Assembly: GCA_019925095.2 (NCBI GenBank) | Contig: CM034407.1 | Location: forward strand, 19,660,710 to 19,724,709 | Direction: 5' to 3' | Length of the DNA stretch: 64,000 bases | Origin: Dendrolimus kikuchii | Taxonomy: Eukaryota; Arthropoda; Insecta; Lepidoptera; Lasiocampidae | In this document: positions 1-10,379 of the stretch, piece after piece | How positions within the stretch are numbered: position 1 is the stretch's first letter | Layout of the letters: every line of letters begins with the position of its first letter | Position numbers and translations under genes: made by a program | Notes under the pieces: generated by a model | What the model was told of the DNA's origin: nothing | Databases searched by the model: none | What the model saw: only the letters and a program-made list of their open reading frames with translations

Positions 1-497
1 CCAAATGAAGGAAACTATACCATTGTTGGCACCAACGTGATTGGCATCCTGTCAATTTATTCAAGATATAAAAAATCTTATTATTTTTGAAATTGTAGCC
101 TTTTTTTATAGTTTGGTTCGCAAACTGTCCAATTCAGCTTTACGTCCTTTTAAACAAATTTAGAAAATAGAATACGGTAGCCGAGTTGCTGCTTCTCGAT
201 GCGAACACAGCGAGCATTATAAACAGACGTTACAATAAATAATTAACAAAGAGTGTGAGCTTCTTAATTCTCTAAACCGATGCATTGAACACAAAGAGCT
301 CATTGCAGATATTATCGTAAGCAGTACAAAGACGGTAGAATGGTGAGTGTTGACAGTACACAGCGCGACATGCGTACAATTATATTAGAATTGTATATCT
401 TTGTAGCAGAGCTTGAAAACGTAATCAATTACCTTTAAAAATGTAGGTAATTATATATTTTTAACGCTACTTGGTAACTTTTATGATTTTAACGCTA
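1..497. other. AT-rich sequence, no gene seen
   Basis: I see no coding frame, RNA gene or recognisable repeat here. Short open frames are not supported by motifs or splice context. The last bases (498-509) are the left copy of the target-site duplication of the next element. Confidence 0.5.
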
Positions 498-509
498 TAA
501 TATAACGTT

Positions 510-1103
510 GTGCTTGGATGTGCTTTTAGCAGGGACGGAAGGTAAACCGCTGATATAGAAAGAAGAGTGAATTTGGGGAATAGTCTGAATGGAGCGTTAG
601 GTAAACTTCTAGGCGCTAAGAACCTCAGCCAGAAGGCCCAGCTCGCCATACACAACGCGGTGCTGGTACCTACGCTCACGTATGGAAGCGAGAGTTGGGT
701 ATGAAAGAGAGAGCATGAAAGTAGAGTAAACGCGGTCGAGATGCGAGCACTGCGCAACCGCGTTTGTAATACCGAAGTAAGAAAGAGAGTGTCGGGGTGA
801 AGGTAAGGAAAGGAATGCTCCGATGGTTCGGGCATGTGGAAAGAATGCATGATGAAAGAATAACTAAACAGATATACAATGCAAAAGTGGATGGATGCAG
901 AAGTCGTGGAAGGCCACGACACAGCTTCCATGATCAAATTGATGACTAGCGGAGGGTGATGTCAGGAGCCTTAAGAACAGACGAGCGTGCATGACAAGAG
1001 TTATGAATGTCAAAGAAGCAAGTGAGTTGTGTAAGAATGGGCCTAAATGGCGCTCTGTTGTTCGTGCTTACCCCGCAAAGGAACTGGCGTGAAGTTATGT
1101 ATG
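510..1103 (+). mobile_element. RTE-A LINE copy 1, 5'-truncated
   Basis: This is a 5'-truncated copy of the family best represented at 2721-3421, ending in the shared GGCGTGAAGTTATGTATG terminus. A 12-bp direct repeat, TAATATAACGTT, flanks it at 498-509 and 1104-1115. It carries small internal deletions: the stretch after the codons for MRALR is missing, and the reading frame is broken near 760 and 935. It is therefore non-coding. Confidence 0.9.
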
Positions 1104-1375
1104 TAATATAACGTTAAAAATCGTATGTACAACGTTAAACGTATCGGTGATTTTGACGTTTTTTCAAGCGACATCGCCATTTTTAGGAATTGGCTCTATT
1201 ACGACTGCATGTAACCGAAACAATCGACGAACACAACTCTAAATATTACGCGCGCTCCTAGCACAGTGCTGTTTGACAATCCTTGCGAGTGAAAGAGAGC
1301 GACGATGGCAACAAAACATAGTTATAACGGTAAAATTACCGATAAAAATATTATTAACGTTATATATTTTTACCA

Positions 1376-1797
1376 TTCATGTAAGACATATTTAGATTTG
1401 GCTTTGAGCTTTGGCTCACGTCTCCACTCAGCTGAGATGAGAATGTTGAGATGGATGTGTGGTGTTACAAGAATGGATAAGGTGAGAAATGAGTACATAA
1501 GGGGTTCTTTGAAAGTTGCACCCGTGACAGAAAAATTGAGAGGAAGAAGATTAAGTTGGTATGGGCATATAATGAGGAGGGATGAAAGTCACGTGACAAA
1601 AAGAATGTTATACTACAAGATCGATGGGTAAAAAATTTAAAGGTAGACCAAAAAAAAAAGGATGGATGGATTGTGTGAAGGATGACATGATGATATGCGG
1701 TGTGACAGAAGAGGTATGTCAGAATAGAAGAGTGTGGAAGGAAAAGACATATTGTGCCGACCCCAAGTAATTGGGATATGGTGAAAGAAAAAGGAAG
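1376..1797 (+). mobile_element. LINE-D 3' fragment (RT C-terminus) with 17-bp TSD
   Basis: The plus strand encodes the region downstream of a reverse transcriptase in non-LTR elements: EMRMLRWMCGVTRMDKVRNE, then GRRLSWYGHIMRRDESH, ending CADPK followed by LGYGERKR-like sequence. The insertion is flanked by a 17-bp perfect direct repeat (GTTATATATTTTTACCA) at 1359-1375 and 1798-1814. The frame is broken after KIDG at about 1631. Related fragments lie at 22540-22740 and 42283-42408. Confidence 0.85.
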
Positions 1798-1829
1798 GTT
1801 ATATATTTTTACCAGTAAGACAACAGACA

Positions 1830-1990
1830 GAGAGGAATAATTCCCGTGCGGTCTCGGGCATTTTCTTTACGGATCGCGTATGCTCGAGCTTGCGCGCGAC
1901 CTCGCGAGCCTGCGCGAGTAAACCGTTCTGGGTTACCACTCTACAGTAAACATGCCAGTTTGTCGCGAAAGTTCGTCAACGATGGTGGAC
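1830..1990. other. CpG-rich patch, unassigned
   Basis: A short GC-rich stretch (around 1845-1920, rich in GCGCG and CGCGAG) stands out from the AT-rich surroundings. I see no convincing open frame or splice-site pair, and no known repeat motif. It could be a fragment of a GC-richer transposon. Confidence 0.3.
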
Positions 1991-2079
1991 TGGGATATGA
2001 TTATAATTGTGTTAATAATGTCTGGATTAATATAGAATTTATAGTAATAATGCTTAATAATAATTATAATTCTTCATGT

Positions 2080-2362
2080 CACAAAATCAGACTCCTGTAT
2101 CAGTATTTGGGTCAGAAAGATACTCATGTATTGTGTAATATGCTTTATTTATTAATAATTGTCTTAATTTTAATTTAAAGCTTTTGATGTTGAGTTCCTT
2201 AATTTTCAGTGGTAATTTATTGTAAATTTTAGTCGCTATACAGAGTAGACTGTTTTGAAACAAAGTGGTTTTTGAAGGAAGTGAAAGCAGGTAGCTGTTT
2301 ACTGTTGCATTTAGTGTATAAATGTAGATTATTTTTAACAAACAAAGCAACTTCATAAATGT
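2080..2362 (-). mobile_element. CR1/Jockey-like LINE C-terminus
   Basis: The minus strand is open for 89 residues and ends like the C-terminus of CR1/Jockey-type reverse-transcriptase proteins: KIYNKLPLKIKELNIKSFK, then a lysine/leucine helix and YYTIHEYLSD. Established families have KIYN-LP and YYS-EFL in the same place. The coding end is followed (leftward) by AT-rich sequence that could be its 3' UTR. It is a fragment, not a gene. The clade assignment is from memory of the motif. Confidence 0.65.
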
Positions 2363-2397
2363 ATAATGATGGTTATATTTATTATTCGTTATGCAGG

Positions 2398-2540
2398 TAC
2401 TTCGAATTCAAAATCTAAAAAAATGACGTCATCCCTCTTTAAACTCAGTGGCAACACTGAAAGTACGCGAACGACGCGGGCGCCGACTCGACGCCGCGCG
2501 ACGATTCCCGCGTATCTTCGAGGACGCGTTTGTCAGGTTC
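2398..2540 (+). other. GC-rich exon-like stretch, weak
   Basis: An open, arginine/threonine-rich stretch follows an AG acceptor-like site (CGTTATGCAG, ending at 2397) and stops at a possible donor (CAG before GTTCAAG). Base composition is much GC-richer than the flanks. No family is recognised and the donor is weak, so this is only a candidate exon or a fragment of a GC-rich repeat. Confidence 0.2.
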
Positions 2541-2720
2541 AAGCACTTATGCACTTTATTATAATAATTTTAAAGTTTATTTTTAAGTGCGTTAATAAAA
2601 TCCTCTCTGCTGCGCTCCGTTCTGTCTGCGCTGACCCTACATGGCTAGAAATAACGGTAAGTTTTATAATGATAATAATTTTTTACCGTTATTTGAAATT
2701 AGTATAAATAACTAAATAAC

Positions 2721-3421
2721 GAATGCAAGGATAATGGTCGATGATGTTATGCTGGAGCAAGTGAATGAGTTTGTATATCTTGGATGTGCTTTTAGCAGGG
2801 ATGGAAGGTACACCGCTGATATAGAAAGAAGAGTAAATTTGGGGAATAGTCTGAATGGAGCGTTAGGTAAACTTCTAGGCGCTAAGAACCTCAGCCAGAA
2901 GGCCCAGCTCGCCGTACACAACGCGGTGCTGGTACCTACGCTCACGTATGGAAGCGAGAGTTGGGTATGGAAGAGAGAGCATGAAAGTAGAGTAAACGCG
3001 GTTGAGATGCGAGCACTGCGCAAAATCTGCGGAGTGACGCTCGCGGACCGCGTTCGTAATATCGAAGTAAGAAAGAGAGTTGGTCTGAAAGAGAGTGTCG
3101 GGGTGAAGGTAAGGAAAGGAATGCTCCGGTGGTTCGGGCATGTGGAAAGAATGCATGATGAAAGAATGACTAAACAGATATACAATGCAAAAGTGGATGG
3201 ATGCAGAAGTCGTGGAAGGCCACGACACACCTTCCATGATCAAATTGATCGTGTACTAGCGGAGGGTGATGTCAGGAGCCTTAAGAACAGACGAGTGTGC
3301 ATGACAAGAGTTATGAATGTCAAAGAAGCAAGTGAGGTGTGTAAGAATGGGCCTAAATGGCGCTCTGTTGTTCGTGCCTACCCCGCAAGGGAACTGGCGT
3401 GAAGTTATGTATGTATGTATG
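2721..3421 (+). mobile_element. RTE-A LINE copy 2, longest copy in the window
   Basis: This is the best copy of the RTE-A family. It is 5'-truncated just inside the C-terminal part of ORF2 and ends with GGCGTGAAGTTATG plus a short TATG tract. A 12-bp direct repeat with one mismatch flanks it (2709-2720 and 3422-3433). The short tandem tail, the lack of poly(A) and the C-terminal motifs fit an RTE-like non-LTR retrotransposon; the clade is inferred. Confidence 0.9.
2734..3402 (+). CDS. RTE-A ORF2 C-terminal fragment (222 residues)
   Basis: This is the region downstream of the reverse-transcriptase catalytic core. The YADD box itself is absent because the copy starts after it. Visible motifs are FVYLG (residues 13-17), LTYGSESW (70-77), a MLRWFGHVERM segment near residue 130 and a basic RSRGRPRHTFHDQIDRVL segment near 160. 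The frame ends at PARELA followed by TGA, 19 bases before the TATG tail. It cannot act alone because endonuclease and RT domains are missing. The methionine start is arbitrary, since the real protein began upstream. Confidence 0.85.
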   Translation: MVDDVMLEQVNEFVYLGCAFSRDGRYTADIERRVNLGNSLNGALGKLLGAKNLSQKAQLAVHNAVLVPTLTYGSESWVWKREHESRVNAVEMRALRKICGVTLADRVRNIEVRKRVGLKESVGVKVRKGMLRWFGHVERMHDERMTKQIYNAKVDGCRSRGRPRHTFHDQIDRVLAEGDVRSLKNRRVCMTRVMNVKEASEVCKNGPKWRSVVRAYPARELA

Positions 3422-3433
3422 TAACTAACTAAC

Positions 3434-3627
3434 CACATTTTTACCAGTATTTCAAGCCCCGCTCTGTATACCACGAGCCATAAAAATGGCCCGGACTTTT
3501 GGAGGGCTTGCGTGGGGGGCCATTGGAAGGCCAGTACGTAGAGGCGCCTTCGACAAATGTCATATAAATATGGTGTGACACTTAGACTCACACACACAAT
3601 TATATTATTATAATCATTTTTCTAGTA
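3434..3627. other. Unassigned sequence
   Basis: Sequence between two RTE-A insertions. It has a GC-richer centre (3480-3550) without a supported frame or a repeat I recognise. Confidence 0.4.
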
Positions 3628-3640
3628 TACTATGCTATCT

Positions 3641-3826
3641 ATCAAATTGATCGTGTACTAGCAGAAGGTGATGTCAGGAGCCTTAAGAACAGACGAGCGT
3701 GCATGACAAGAGTTATGAATGTCAAAGAACCAAGTGAGGTGTGTAAGAATAAGCCTGAATGGCGCTCTGTTGATCGTGCCTACCCCGCAAGGGAACTGGC
3801 GTAGGTTATGAATGTATGTATGTATG
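3641..3826 (+). mobile_element. RTE-A copy 3
   Basis: A 186-bp 3' fragment starting at ATCAAATTGATCGTG and ending in the TATG tail. The perfect 13-bp direct repeat TACTATGCTATCT flanks it (3628-3640, 3827-3839). The 3' terminus reads GGCGTAGGTTATG, a small variant of the consensus. Confidence 0.9.
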
Positions 3827-3895
3827 TACTATGCTATCTGTAAGAACAAAGCGCTTTTCTACGCACCGCAAAAGAGTGAAACTCATTGCCGATAC

Positions 3896-4129
3896 TTTTT
3901 TTTTTATTGCTGGAGTTCAGCAGACAGGCAGACGGCCCACTCGATGGAAAGCGGTTACCATCGCCTATGGACATTTGCAACACCAAAGGTGCTACAAATA
4001 CGCTGCTGCTCTCTTAAGGGAAACTGGAACCTGGTCACTAATGCCGGAACACAACTCAAGGTTGTTATGGCGACATACTTTAGACCAGGGGTGGTAGCCA
4101 TCCAGTCGGGCAAATGCCCTACCACCTGG
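3896..4129 (-). mobile_element. Lepidopteran SINE (family S1), 5'-truncated
   Basis: Read on the minus strand, the element ends GTGGGCCGTCTGCCTGTCTG, CTGAACTCC and an A-rich tail (the T run at 3896). It matches the other S1 copies in this window (for example 41327-41626). The 5' half is missing beyond 4129. This 3' end is shared by many lepidopteran short retroposons, and mobilisation by a LINE in trans is inferred. Confidence 0.8.
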
Positions 4130-4624
4130 CAAGTTAGGTGTCTTTAAGTCCCGTGTGAATAGGTCTTTTACCTTTTGGGCAATCTTAGACCATATCTTCG
4201 CTTTATTTTGGGCTAAATACAATACGCGACCTATATCATACTATACTACAAAAATATTTTTTGCAAGAGCAAATAAAGATAGATTGATAGGCAACACTTT
4301 TTTGCTAACCACTGTTAACACTATAGGCGACCTGAATACTAATGATAAATGTAAGTATAGAACCAAAACCAAACGTTTTTGCAGACGTAAAATATTACCA
4401 AAGTCTCGGCCAAACATGAAACGTTAATATAAGCATTCAAACAATTTGATTAATCCGTAGCAATTAATTTCGTACAAAAAGTGAGGACAATGAGGCGATA
4501 ATTTGAAGGAAACCCTAATTTATGGCCACAAACTTAGCGAGTCGCAATACGCGATTCGATTATACATTCAAAAAATAAAACAAACTGCAAGTGATTGGAT
4601 GAACTCGAATCAGTTACGAGTACA

Positions 4625-4882
4625 CGTAAGAGGCGACTAAACAACCCACAGCCAGGTGGTAGAGTATTTGCTCGACTGGATGGCGACCACCCCTGGTCTA
4701 GAGTATGCGGCCATAACAACCTTGTGTTGTGTTCCGGCATTAGTGACCAGGTTCCAGTCTCCTTTAAGAGAGCAGTAGCGCATTTGTAGCAACTTTGTTG
4801 TTGCAAATGTCCATAGGCGATGGTAACCGCTTTCCATCTAGTGGGCCGTCTGCCTGTCTGCTGAACTCCTGCAATAAAAAAA
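4625..4882 (+). mobile_element. S1 SINE copy, lacking the first ~50 bp
   Basis: It starts at GTAAGAGGCGAC and runs through CCAGGTTCCAGTCTCC, the GCGATGGTAACCGC block and the CAATAAAAAA tail. The first part of the family (TATCCGTGCAGGAACGG and the C/G-rich block) is missing. Its left flank is the 14-bp duplication at 4611-4624. Confidence 0.85.
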
Positions 4883-4892
4883 AAATATATAT

Positions 4893-5000
4893 ATAACTTC
4901 ACGCCAGTTCCCTTGCGGGGTAGGCACGAACAACAGAGCGCCATTCAGGCTTATTCTTACACACCTCACTTGCTTCTTTGACATTCATAGCTCTTGTCAA
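4893..5000 (-). mobile_element. RTE-A copy 4, inverted next to the SINE tail
   Basis: This is the last ~105 bp of the family, with the 3' end abutting the TA-rich end of the SINE tail. Its 5' end is at TTGACAAGAGCTATG, close to the 5' ends of copies 9 and 18. It has no duplication of its own. Confidence 0.85.
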
Positions 5001-5365
5001 GGACGTGACTGTTACTGCAGTTACGAGTACATTAGTTAAATTATTTTAATCCGTATTTTTTTTTGCTTGAAATCTACATACAATAACAAATCTATTTGGG
5101 AGTGCTGAGTTTGTAAAATGACTTTAAAAGAGAGGAAATATTCAACGGGACTATTTCGGATCAGCAGATTCCTAAATACTATTTGATCTATACTAACAAT
5201 ATTATTGTATTGCAGTTTTTTGTACCACATCAAAAATCTCTCAGATTTATGTAGTTTACCTGAAAGATCGAGTATTTTTTATTGAAAGGTGAAAAAAAAA
5301 CTCGACATCTTAGAGATAATAATTACAATATCATAATCATTATAATTTATCTCGCATATATTCGT

Positions 5366-5619
5366 ACATAAATACATACATAACTTCACGCCAGTTCCGT
5401 TGCGGGGTAGGCACGAACAAGAGAGCGCCATTTAGGCTTATTCTTACACACCTCACTTGCTTCTTTGACATTCATAGCTCTTGTCATGCACGCTCGTCGG
5501 TTCTTAAGGCTCCTGACATCACCTTCTGCTAGTACACGATCAGTTTGATCATGGAAGGTGTGTCGTGGCCTTGCACGACTTCTGCATCCATCCACTTTTG
5601 CATTGTATATCTGTTTAGT
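5366..5619 (-). mobile_element. RTE-A copy 5
   Basis: A 254-bp 3' fragment on the minus strand with the 11-bp duplication CATATATTCGT at 5355-5365 and 5620-5630. It encodes MTKQIYNAKVDGCRSRARPR through to the PATELA end, with two substitutions from consensus. Confidence 0.88.
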
Positions 5620-5630
5620 CATATATTCGT

Positions 5631-7180
5631 CTAATGAGTAAAAATTTTTTCGGCTCAAAAGATCTCTCAGTTTATTTATAAATGTACTAATATTTTTAGT
5701 TTAGTAGTTTTTAAATCATTTGACAATTTATTAAAAACTAATTGTTACAGTTATTGAGTAGCATAGTTTTTCTTGTCGTGTTTCTTTTTAAAGTTAATAA
5801 TTGATTTTGTTGTGTACCCTCTTATTTCTAAACGATACAATCGGCCATTTCCTTAATTGAATAATAAAGTTATATTGTTATTTATTCTGTGATTAGTGCC
5901 TGTTTTGTATAGAGTAGTTAGTTGTGTATAATTTACCATAATTTTATATAAGTGTTATCTCTAATGAGGTCATTGTGTGGATTATAATTCGGAATCTCTC
6001 AATCGTATATAGACGTTATACATTACATTTTATTTTTATGTTGGCAGACGCGATAGATTCGTGTTCGGTTTGTTTTATTACATGTAAAACTTTGAGTATA
6101 ATATTTTATATAATATCTCGTATAAAATGTTGTCTAGAATTTCCAAACAATAATGTATTAGATTCTTTTCATTCATAACCCTTTAATTAAAATAGTTTAT
6201 CAATGACTTCAATCCGCTATCGGTTGTGCCAATTGCTAATGCAATTTCCATGTACTGTTAAATTGTTGGAGGGATGGCGAGGTGATCTAAAAGTGCTCGT
6301 TGAGTGTTAAAGTTAGTGCCTGTAATGTGTTAAAACCGTAAGGTTCACTGATTATAAAGTATTGTAACCAATTGCTGTTCTTTTACTACAATAAACCTTC
6401 TGAGTTGTTGCAAGTTTTACAAGTATTACATAATATACCCATGGAAATAACATTTTTTTGAACAGTCGTTTTATACAGTCTACATTCTTGAGTTTGTTAT
6501 GATGTCTACAATTTTTAAAATCTTCGTATCTCTGTTAGAGCGACACGTGAAAACTACTGAAAGGATTCAAATGAAACTCAACACAGAACTAACTTATATC
6601 CCCGGTCAACAGTTAGGATAACTTTTATCCCGCTAAATGACGTTTTTGTGGGATAGACGAGTATAACCGAAAATTAGGCGTTGCGGTCGCGTTTTTTTTT
6701 GCCGCCGTTGCATTTTTCTAACAATTACGTCATCATCATGGTAATGCGAACGAAGTGTCACTGGCGCATGATAGTTTGACATAGACTCCATGCAAGAAAC
6801 GTCAATTTTTTGCCAATGGTGAAGTAGATGAATAGATAGTAAGATATAGAAACCCCACATTAATCGCTAAATGGTTGATCTCTAGTCGTTAATGTAATTT
6901 CGTGGCCGCACCACATTCCCTCTGGCAAAATTAATGTAGGCTTTAACGTAACAAAGAACTCCGACGAAGCCGATTATGATCTATTTTCAGAATCTCTGAG
7001 AGGATCAAACAAATGATTCGATTTTAGAGAAATCTTTAGTGCTGATTTAAGTATTCATTTTCGCCCGTTGGGTCTCGGTGTGATGTCTTTTAATGGAGAC
7101 ATTAATGGGATGAAACTTTTATTTATTCTTTTAAGTTATTAAGATTGTAATTATCTATGTGGCATCCTAAATTTATAACA
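5631..7180. other. AT-rich region without recognised genes
   Basis: Long AT-rich sequence with no frame above noise, no RNA gene and no repeat that recurs in this window. The patch at 6630-6870 (GTTGCGGTCGCG, then CATCATCATGGTAATGCG) is GC-richer and has a 75-residue minus frame, but it shows no domain. Confidence 0.5.
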
Positions 7181-7201
7181 GCTAATATATATTTTAGGGG
7201 A

Positions 7202-7561
7202 TGTTATGAAGCTACAGTTGTAGTATATATAGTGGAACACTTACAAGCCAATAGATGGCGCTGTGCAATAATTGATGTCACAAATGTTTCCCGAAACATA
7301 CAAAGAATATATACAAAATTTCAACTGTAACTGCCTAGGCCTGCGAGGAACAACATTAGCCTCGCTGGAAGATCTTCCTTTAAGACGGAGGAGCATTCCA
7401 TCTCGCTCCTCCACCCTATACGGGTCGCCCCCTTCATATACATTACTTGTATGTTAGGTATCACGAAACAATAGCTGTTTTAAGGCCGATGTTTATTGAT
7501 CTGTGGCAGTGAAATAACAAGCATTAGTTAGTGAATACGATACTGTTATATTTACAAAACA
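7202..7561 (+). mobile_element. LTR-like sequence (candidate solo LTR or LTR junction)
   Basis: The segment starts TGTTATGAAG after a purine-rich AGGGGA and ends TTTACAAAACA, so it has TG...CA ends. It is followed by TTTTGGTGGCAGTTGTTAG, which resembles a primer-binding site. A TATATA box lies near 7224. The sequence CCAATAGATGGCGCTG near 7250 fits LTRs I associate with lepidopteran Ty3/gypsy elements. No gag or pol remains, and no target duplication was found. Confidence 0.4.
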
Positions 7562-7604
7562 TTTTGGTGGCAGTTGTTAGACATTTTAGATAGCGAACAT
7601 TTAA

Positions 7605-7636
7605 TTGACGGTACTTTCAGTGGAAAGTACCGTCAA
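7605..7636. other. Perfect 14-bp hairpin
   Basis: TTGACGGTACTTTC (7605-7618) pairs exactly with GAAAGTACCGTCAA (7623-7636) across the loop AGTG. It lies just after the LTR-like segment, in what would be retroelement leader sequence. A role such as a packaging or dimerisation structure is only a guess. Confidence 0.6.
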
Positions 7637-7777
7637 AAGTACTGACTTTACAGTATTTAAGCGGTGCGTGAGGCGAGACAGACACAATTGTTCTACCGTT
7701 CGCCAGGCGCTGCGCTCTTCAGTAAACCGAGTAAGTGACGAAGTTGTATTATCGTTAAATGTTTATTTATGGAAATA

Positions 7778-8091
7778 CTAGTTTCACCCACGGCGTAGCC
7801 GCGGGATAAACTCTAGTGTTTACATAATTCTATTCCAAAACTTATCCCATTATCCGGGATGAAAAGTATCCCTTGTCCACCCTCGATATTAAAATTACAT
7901 ATATACCTATTTTCAGGCAAATCGGTCCAGTAGTTTTTCCGTAAAAGCATAAAAAATATCCTATGTCCATCCTCGGCGTCGAAAATATATATACCGAGAT
8001 TCAGTCAAATCGATGCAGTAGTTTTTCCGTGAAAACGGAACAGACAGACAGACAGAGTTACTTTCGCATTTATAATAAATATTAATAGGGA
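7778..8091 (-). mobile_element. Helitron-like non-autonomous element
   Basis: On the minus strand the element begins TCCCTATTAATATTTATT after an A and ends with a GC hairpin (CCGCGGCTACGCCGTGG) followed by CTAG and a T. This gives the A/T flanks expected of Helitrons. The interior carries the familiar CAGTAGTTTTTCCGT and GACAGACAGACAGA motifs. It is 314 bp with no coding capacity. The Helitron assignment rests on these ends only. Confidence 0.6.
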
Positions 8092-8099
8092 TTCTTGTG

Positions 8100-8930
8100 T
8101 GATTTGATATGTATGTTTAAATTTGAGATGTTTGGAAAGAGTTTTGAATTAACAAGTTAATAATCGCAAGGCATTGGGTGACTATAGGGGAGCTTGGATG
8201 TCACCGAGAAAGGTTGGACCCATTCTTTATGTCAGCTTGGTAATATATGTGTTACTATCTTATGATTGAATAGAGTTATTCTTTCTCTGGTTTCTGTGAT
8301 TACGATATGTGCATTTATTGATTTATTATGCGAAGTTTCTATGACGCTTAAATATGTTATTATTCCAAAAAAAACGATCATCAGTTAGTTTAAACAGTAT
8401 TTTGTGAGAACGATTTTTTTACAAGCTTTTATTTAACTTGCAATGGATATACCTATGTATGTAAGTTCGGGTGGAATCTTGCAAGTTAAATTTGACAAAC
8501 TTTTCTGTTTCCGATTGAGCTGAAATTTTGCACGCATATGTATATTGCGAGACAATGCAATAATGAGGTACCATGGAGCTGATCTGATGATGGAGTCGGA
8601 AGGTGGCCATAGGAACTCCTGTACTAAACAAGATAGACCCGTCGTGTTTGGGCTCGTTTTACTTGTCTTGGCTAGCACTCTGCTACTACATGATATCCAG
8701 GATCTCAAAAGCTTTTAAACACCTTTTTAAAAAAGCTTTTCAACAACTACTTGCGAGATGGTCAGAATAGATTGAAAATTCCAAGACCGGTTTTATGAGT
8801 GAAACTGAATTAAGCAATTGCCTAGATGACACATAAATTCTAAAAACATTTTCATATCAAAGAGCAGACGCTATATGCCTCCTACTTATTACCTTAATTT
8901 TAAATATTTCACAAAATAAATAATTTGAAT
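8100..8930. other. No gene recognised
   Basis: Mixed AT-rich sequence. Two overlapping minus frames (8419-8708) lack domains or splice context. A patch near 8440-8560 (AACTTTTCTGTTTCCGATTGAGCTGAAATTTTGCA) resembles a transposon-type 'user phrase' seen in insect repeats but was not assignable. Confidence 0.35.
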
Positions 8931-8936
8931 AACTCC

Positions 8937-9040
8937 ACAGGCAGCACTTTGGAGTTGCAAATGAGCATAGGCAACGAAAACCACTTTCCACTAGGTGGGT
9001 CGTCAGCCCGTCTGCTGTAGTCCAGCAACACCCAGTATAT
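8937..9040 (+). mobile_element. Diverged S1 SINE 3' fragment
   Basis: The stretch holds GAGTTGCAAATGAGCATAGG, a degraded AACCACTTTCCACTAGGTGGG block and CGTCTGCTG, the last third of S1, with many substitutions. It is older than the other copies. Confidence 0.6.
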
Positions 9041-9247
9041 TTTTAAGGCATTCCACGCCCGAACTATTCAATTACCTAATTAATGCCATTATACAAGGCT
9101 ATCGCATCCATTCTGAATGGTCACACCCCTATTGTTTATTAATTAATTAAGGGCCGGGCGCGTCTGAAGGTCGTCTACTCTGATCAAAATACTAAGTGTG
9201 ATTAAAACATATCTACGTTTACATTTATTACTAGTTATTCTAACGAG

Positions 9248-9666
9248 ATAATAGAGTAAACGCGGTCGAGATGCGAGCACTGCGCAAAATCTGCGGAGTG
9301 ACGCTCGCGGACCGCGTTCGTAATACCGAAGTAAGAAAGAGAGTTGGTCTGAAAGAGAGTGTCGGGGTGAAGGTAAGGAAAGTAATGCTCCAGTGGTTCG
9401 GGCATGTGGAAAGAATGACTAAACAGATATACAATGCAAAAGTGGATGGATGCAGAAGTCGTGGAAGGCCACGACACACTTTCCATGTTCAAATTGATCG
9501 TGTACTAGCAGAAGGTGATGTCAGGAGCCTTAACAACAGACGAGCGTGCATGACAAGAGCTATGAATGTCAAAGAAGCAAGTGAGGTGTGTAAGAATAAG
9601 CCTAAATGGCGCTCTGTTGTTCGTGCCTACCCCGCAAGGGAACTGGCGTGAAGTTATGTATGTATG
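9248..9666 (+). mobile_element. RTE-A copy 6
   Basis: A 419-bp 3' fragment flanked by the perfect 12-bp repeat TATTCTAACGAG (9236-9247, 9667-9678). The frame is open for 126 residues from MRALRKICGVTLADRVRN to PARELA. A 15-base deletion removes the residues HDERM after GHVERM relative to copy 2. Confidence 0.9.
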
Positions 9667-9769
9667 TATTCTAACGAGCATTGACCTTTGAAAGATTCTA
9701 AAAATAAATATATTTATCTTATTAATTAATTAATTCTAAATTTATTTTATTTTACTTTTATGAAGTTAC

Positions 9770-10077
9770 TTTTATCCGTGTAGGAACGGAAAAAGAATAT
9801 AATTGCATGCTGCCTGGCGACCTGTAGTAAGAGGCGACAAAAACAACCCACAGCCAGGTAGGTTATTTGCCCGAATGGATGGCTACCATCCCTGGTCTAT
9901 AGTATGCCGCCATAACAACCTTGACTTGTATTACAGCATTAGTAGCCAGGTTCCAGTCTCCCTTTAGAGAGTGGCAGCACATTGTTAGTACCTTTGGTGT
10001 TACAACCATAGGCGATGGTAACCGATTTACATCTGTTGGGCCGTCGGCCTGTCTGCTAAACTCGTGCAATAAAAAAA
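9770..10077 (+). mobile_element. S1 SINE, near full length
   Basis: It starts at TTTATCCGTGTAGGAACGG and ends CAATAAAAAAATA. All family blocks are present with scattered substitutions, so it is an older copy. No target duplication was identified. Confidence 0.8.
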
Positions 10078-10379
10078 TATAAAAAAACTTATTCATAAAA
10101 TAAAGGAAAAACAAAAAAAAATGAGAATAAGAAAACACCTATTTAATATTTGATTCCCCTTTCTTCACAATAGCTATACTGTATTTACAATCTCGTTAAT
10201 TGTTTTTTTTAAAGCATTTCTCAGAGCGCATTTAAAATGTAGTCTCTGAGGGTGCTTTCTTTTAGCTTTAAATCCAAATTTTAAGGTAACAAAAGCTGTA
10301 CACGATGTTAATGCTGTGCATGAAGAGGGTGGGAATAAATAATTAATAAAATTTTCTTAAGATTTCACGCTTGCATACA

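Larger units (their letters stand above)
4611..5031. mobile_element. Composite insertion: S1 SINE plus inverted RTE-A inside one 14-bp TSD
   Basis: CAGTTACGAGTACA occurs at 4611-4624 and again at 5018-5031. Between them lie a plus-strand S1 SINE (4625-4882), a short TA-rich stretch and a minus-strand RTE-A 3' end (4893-5000). No separate duplication flanks the RTE-A piece. The pair therefore looks like one insertion event or a later insertion into the SINE tail. Confidence 0.75.

Noticed and set aside
2875..3243. Long minus-strand frames opposite RTE-A copies (for example those reading MIMEGVSWPSTTSASIHFCIV)
   Set aside because: They recur wherever RTE-A occurs and are the antisense of the LINE coding frame, where the motifs (FVYLG, LTYGSESW, GHVERM) are read.
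4637..4944. Frames such as MESGYHRLWTFAT and MQERRKNTISCGRAACRKR
   Set aside because: They appear in every S1 SINE copy in either orientation. A SINE has no protein, and the frames are broken differently in each copy.
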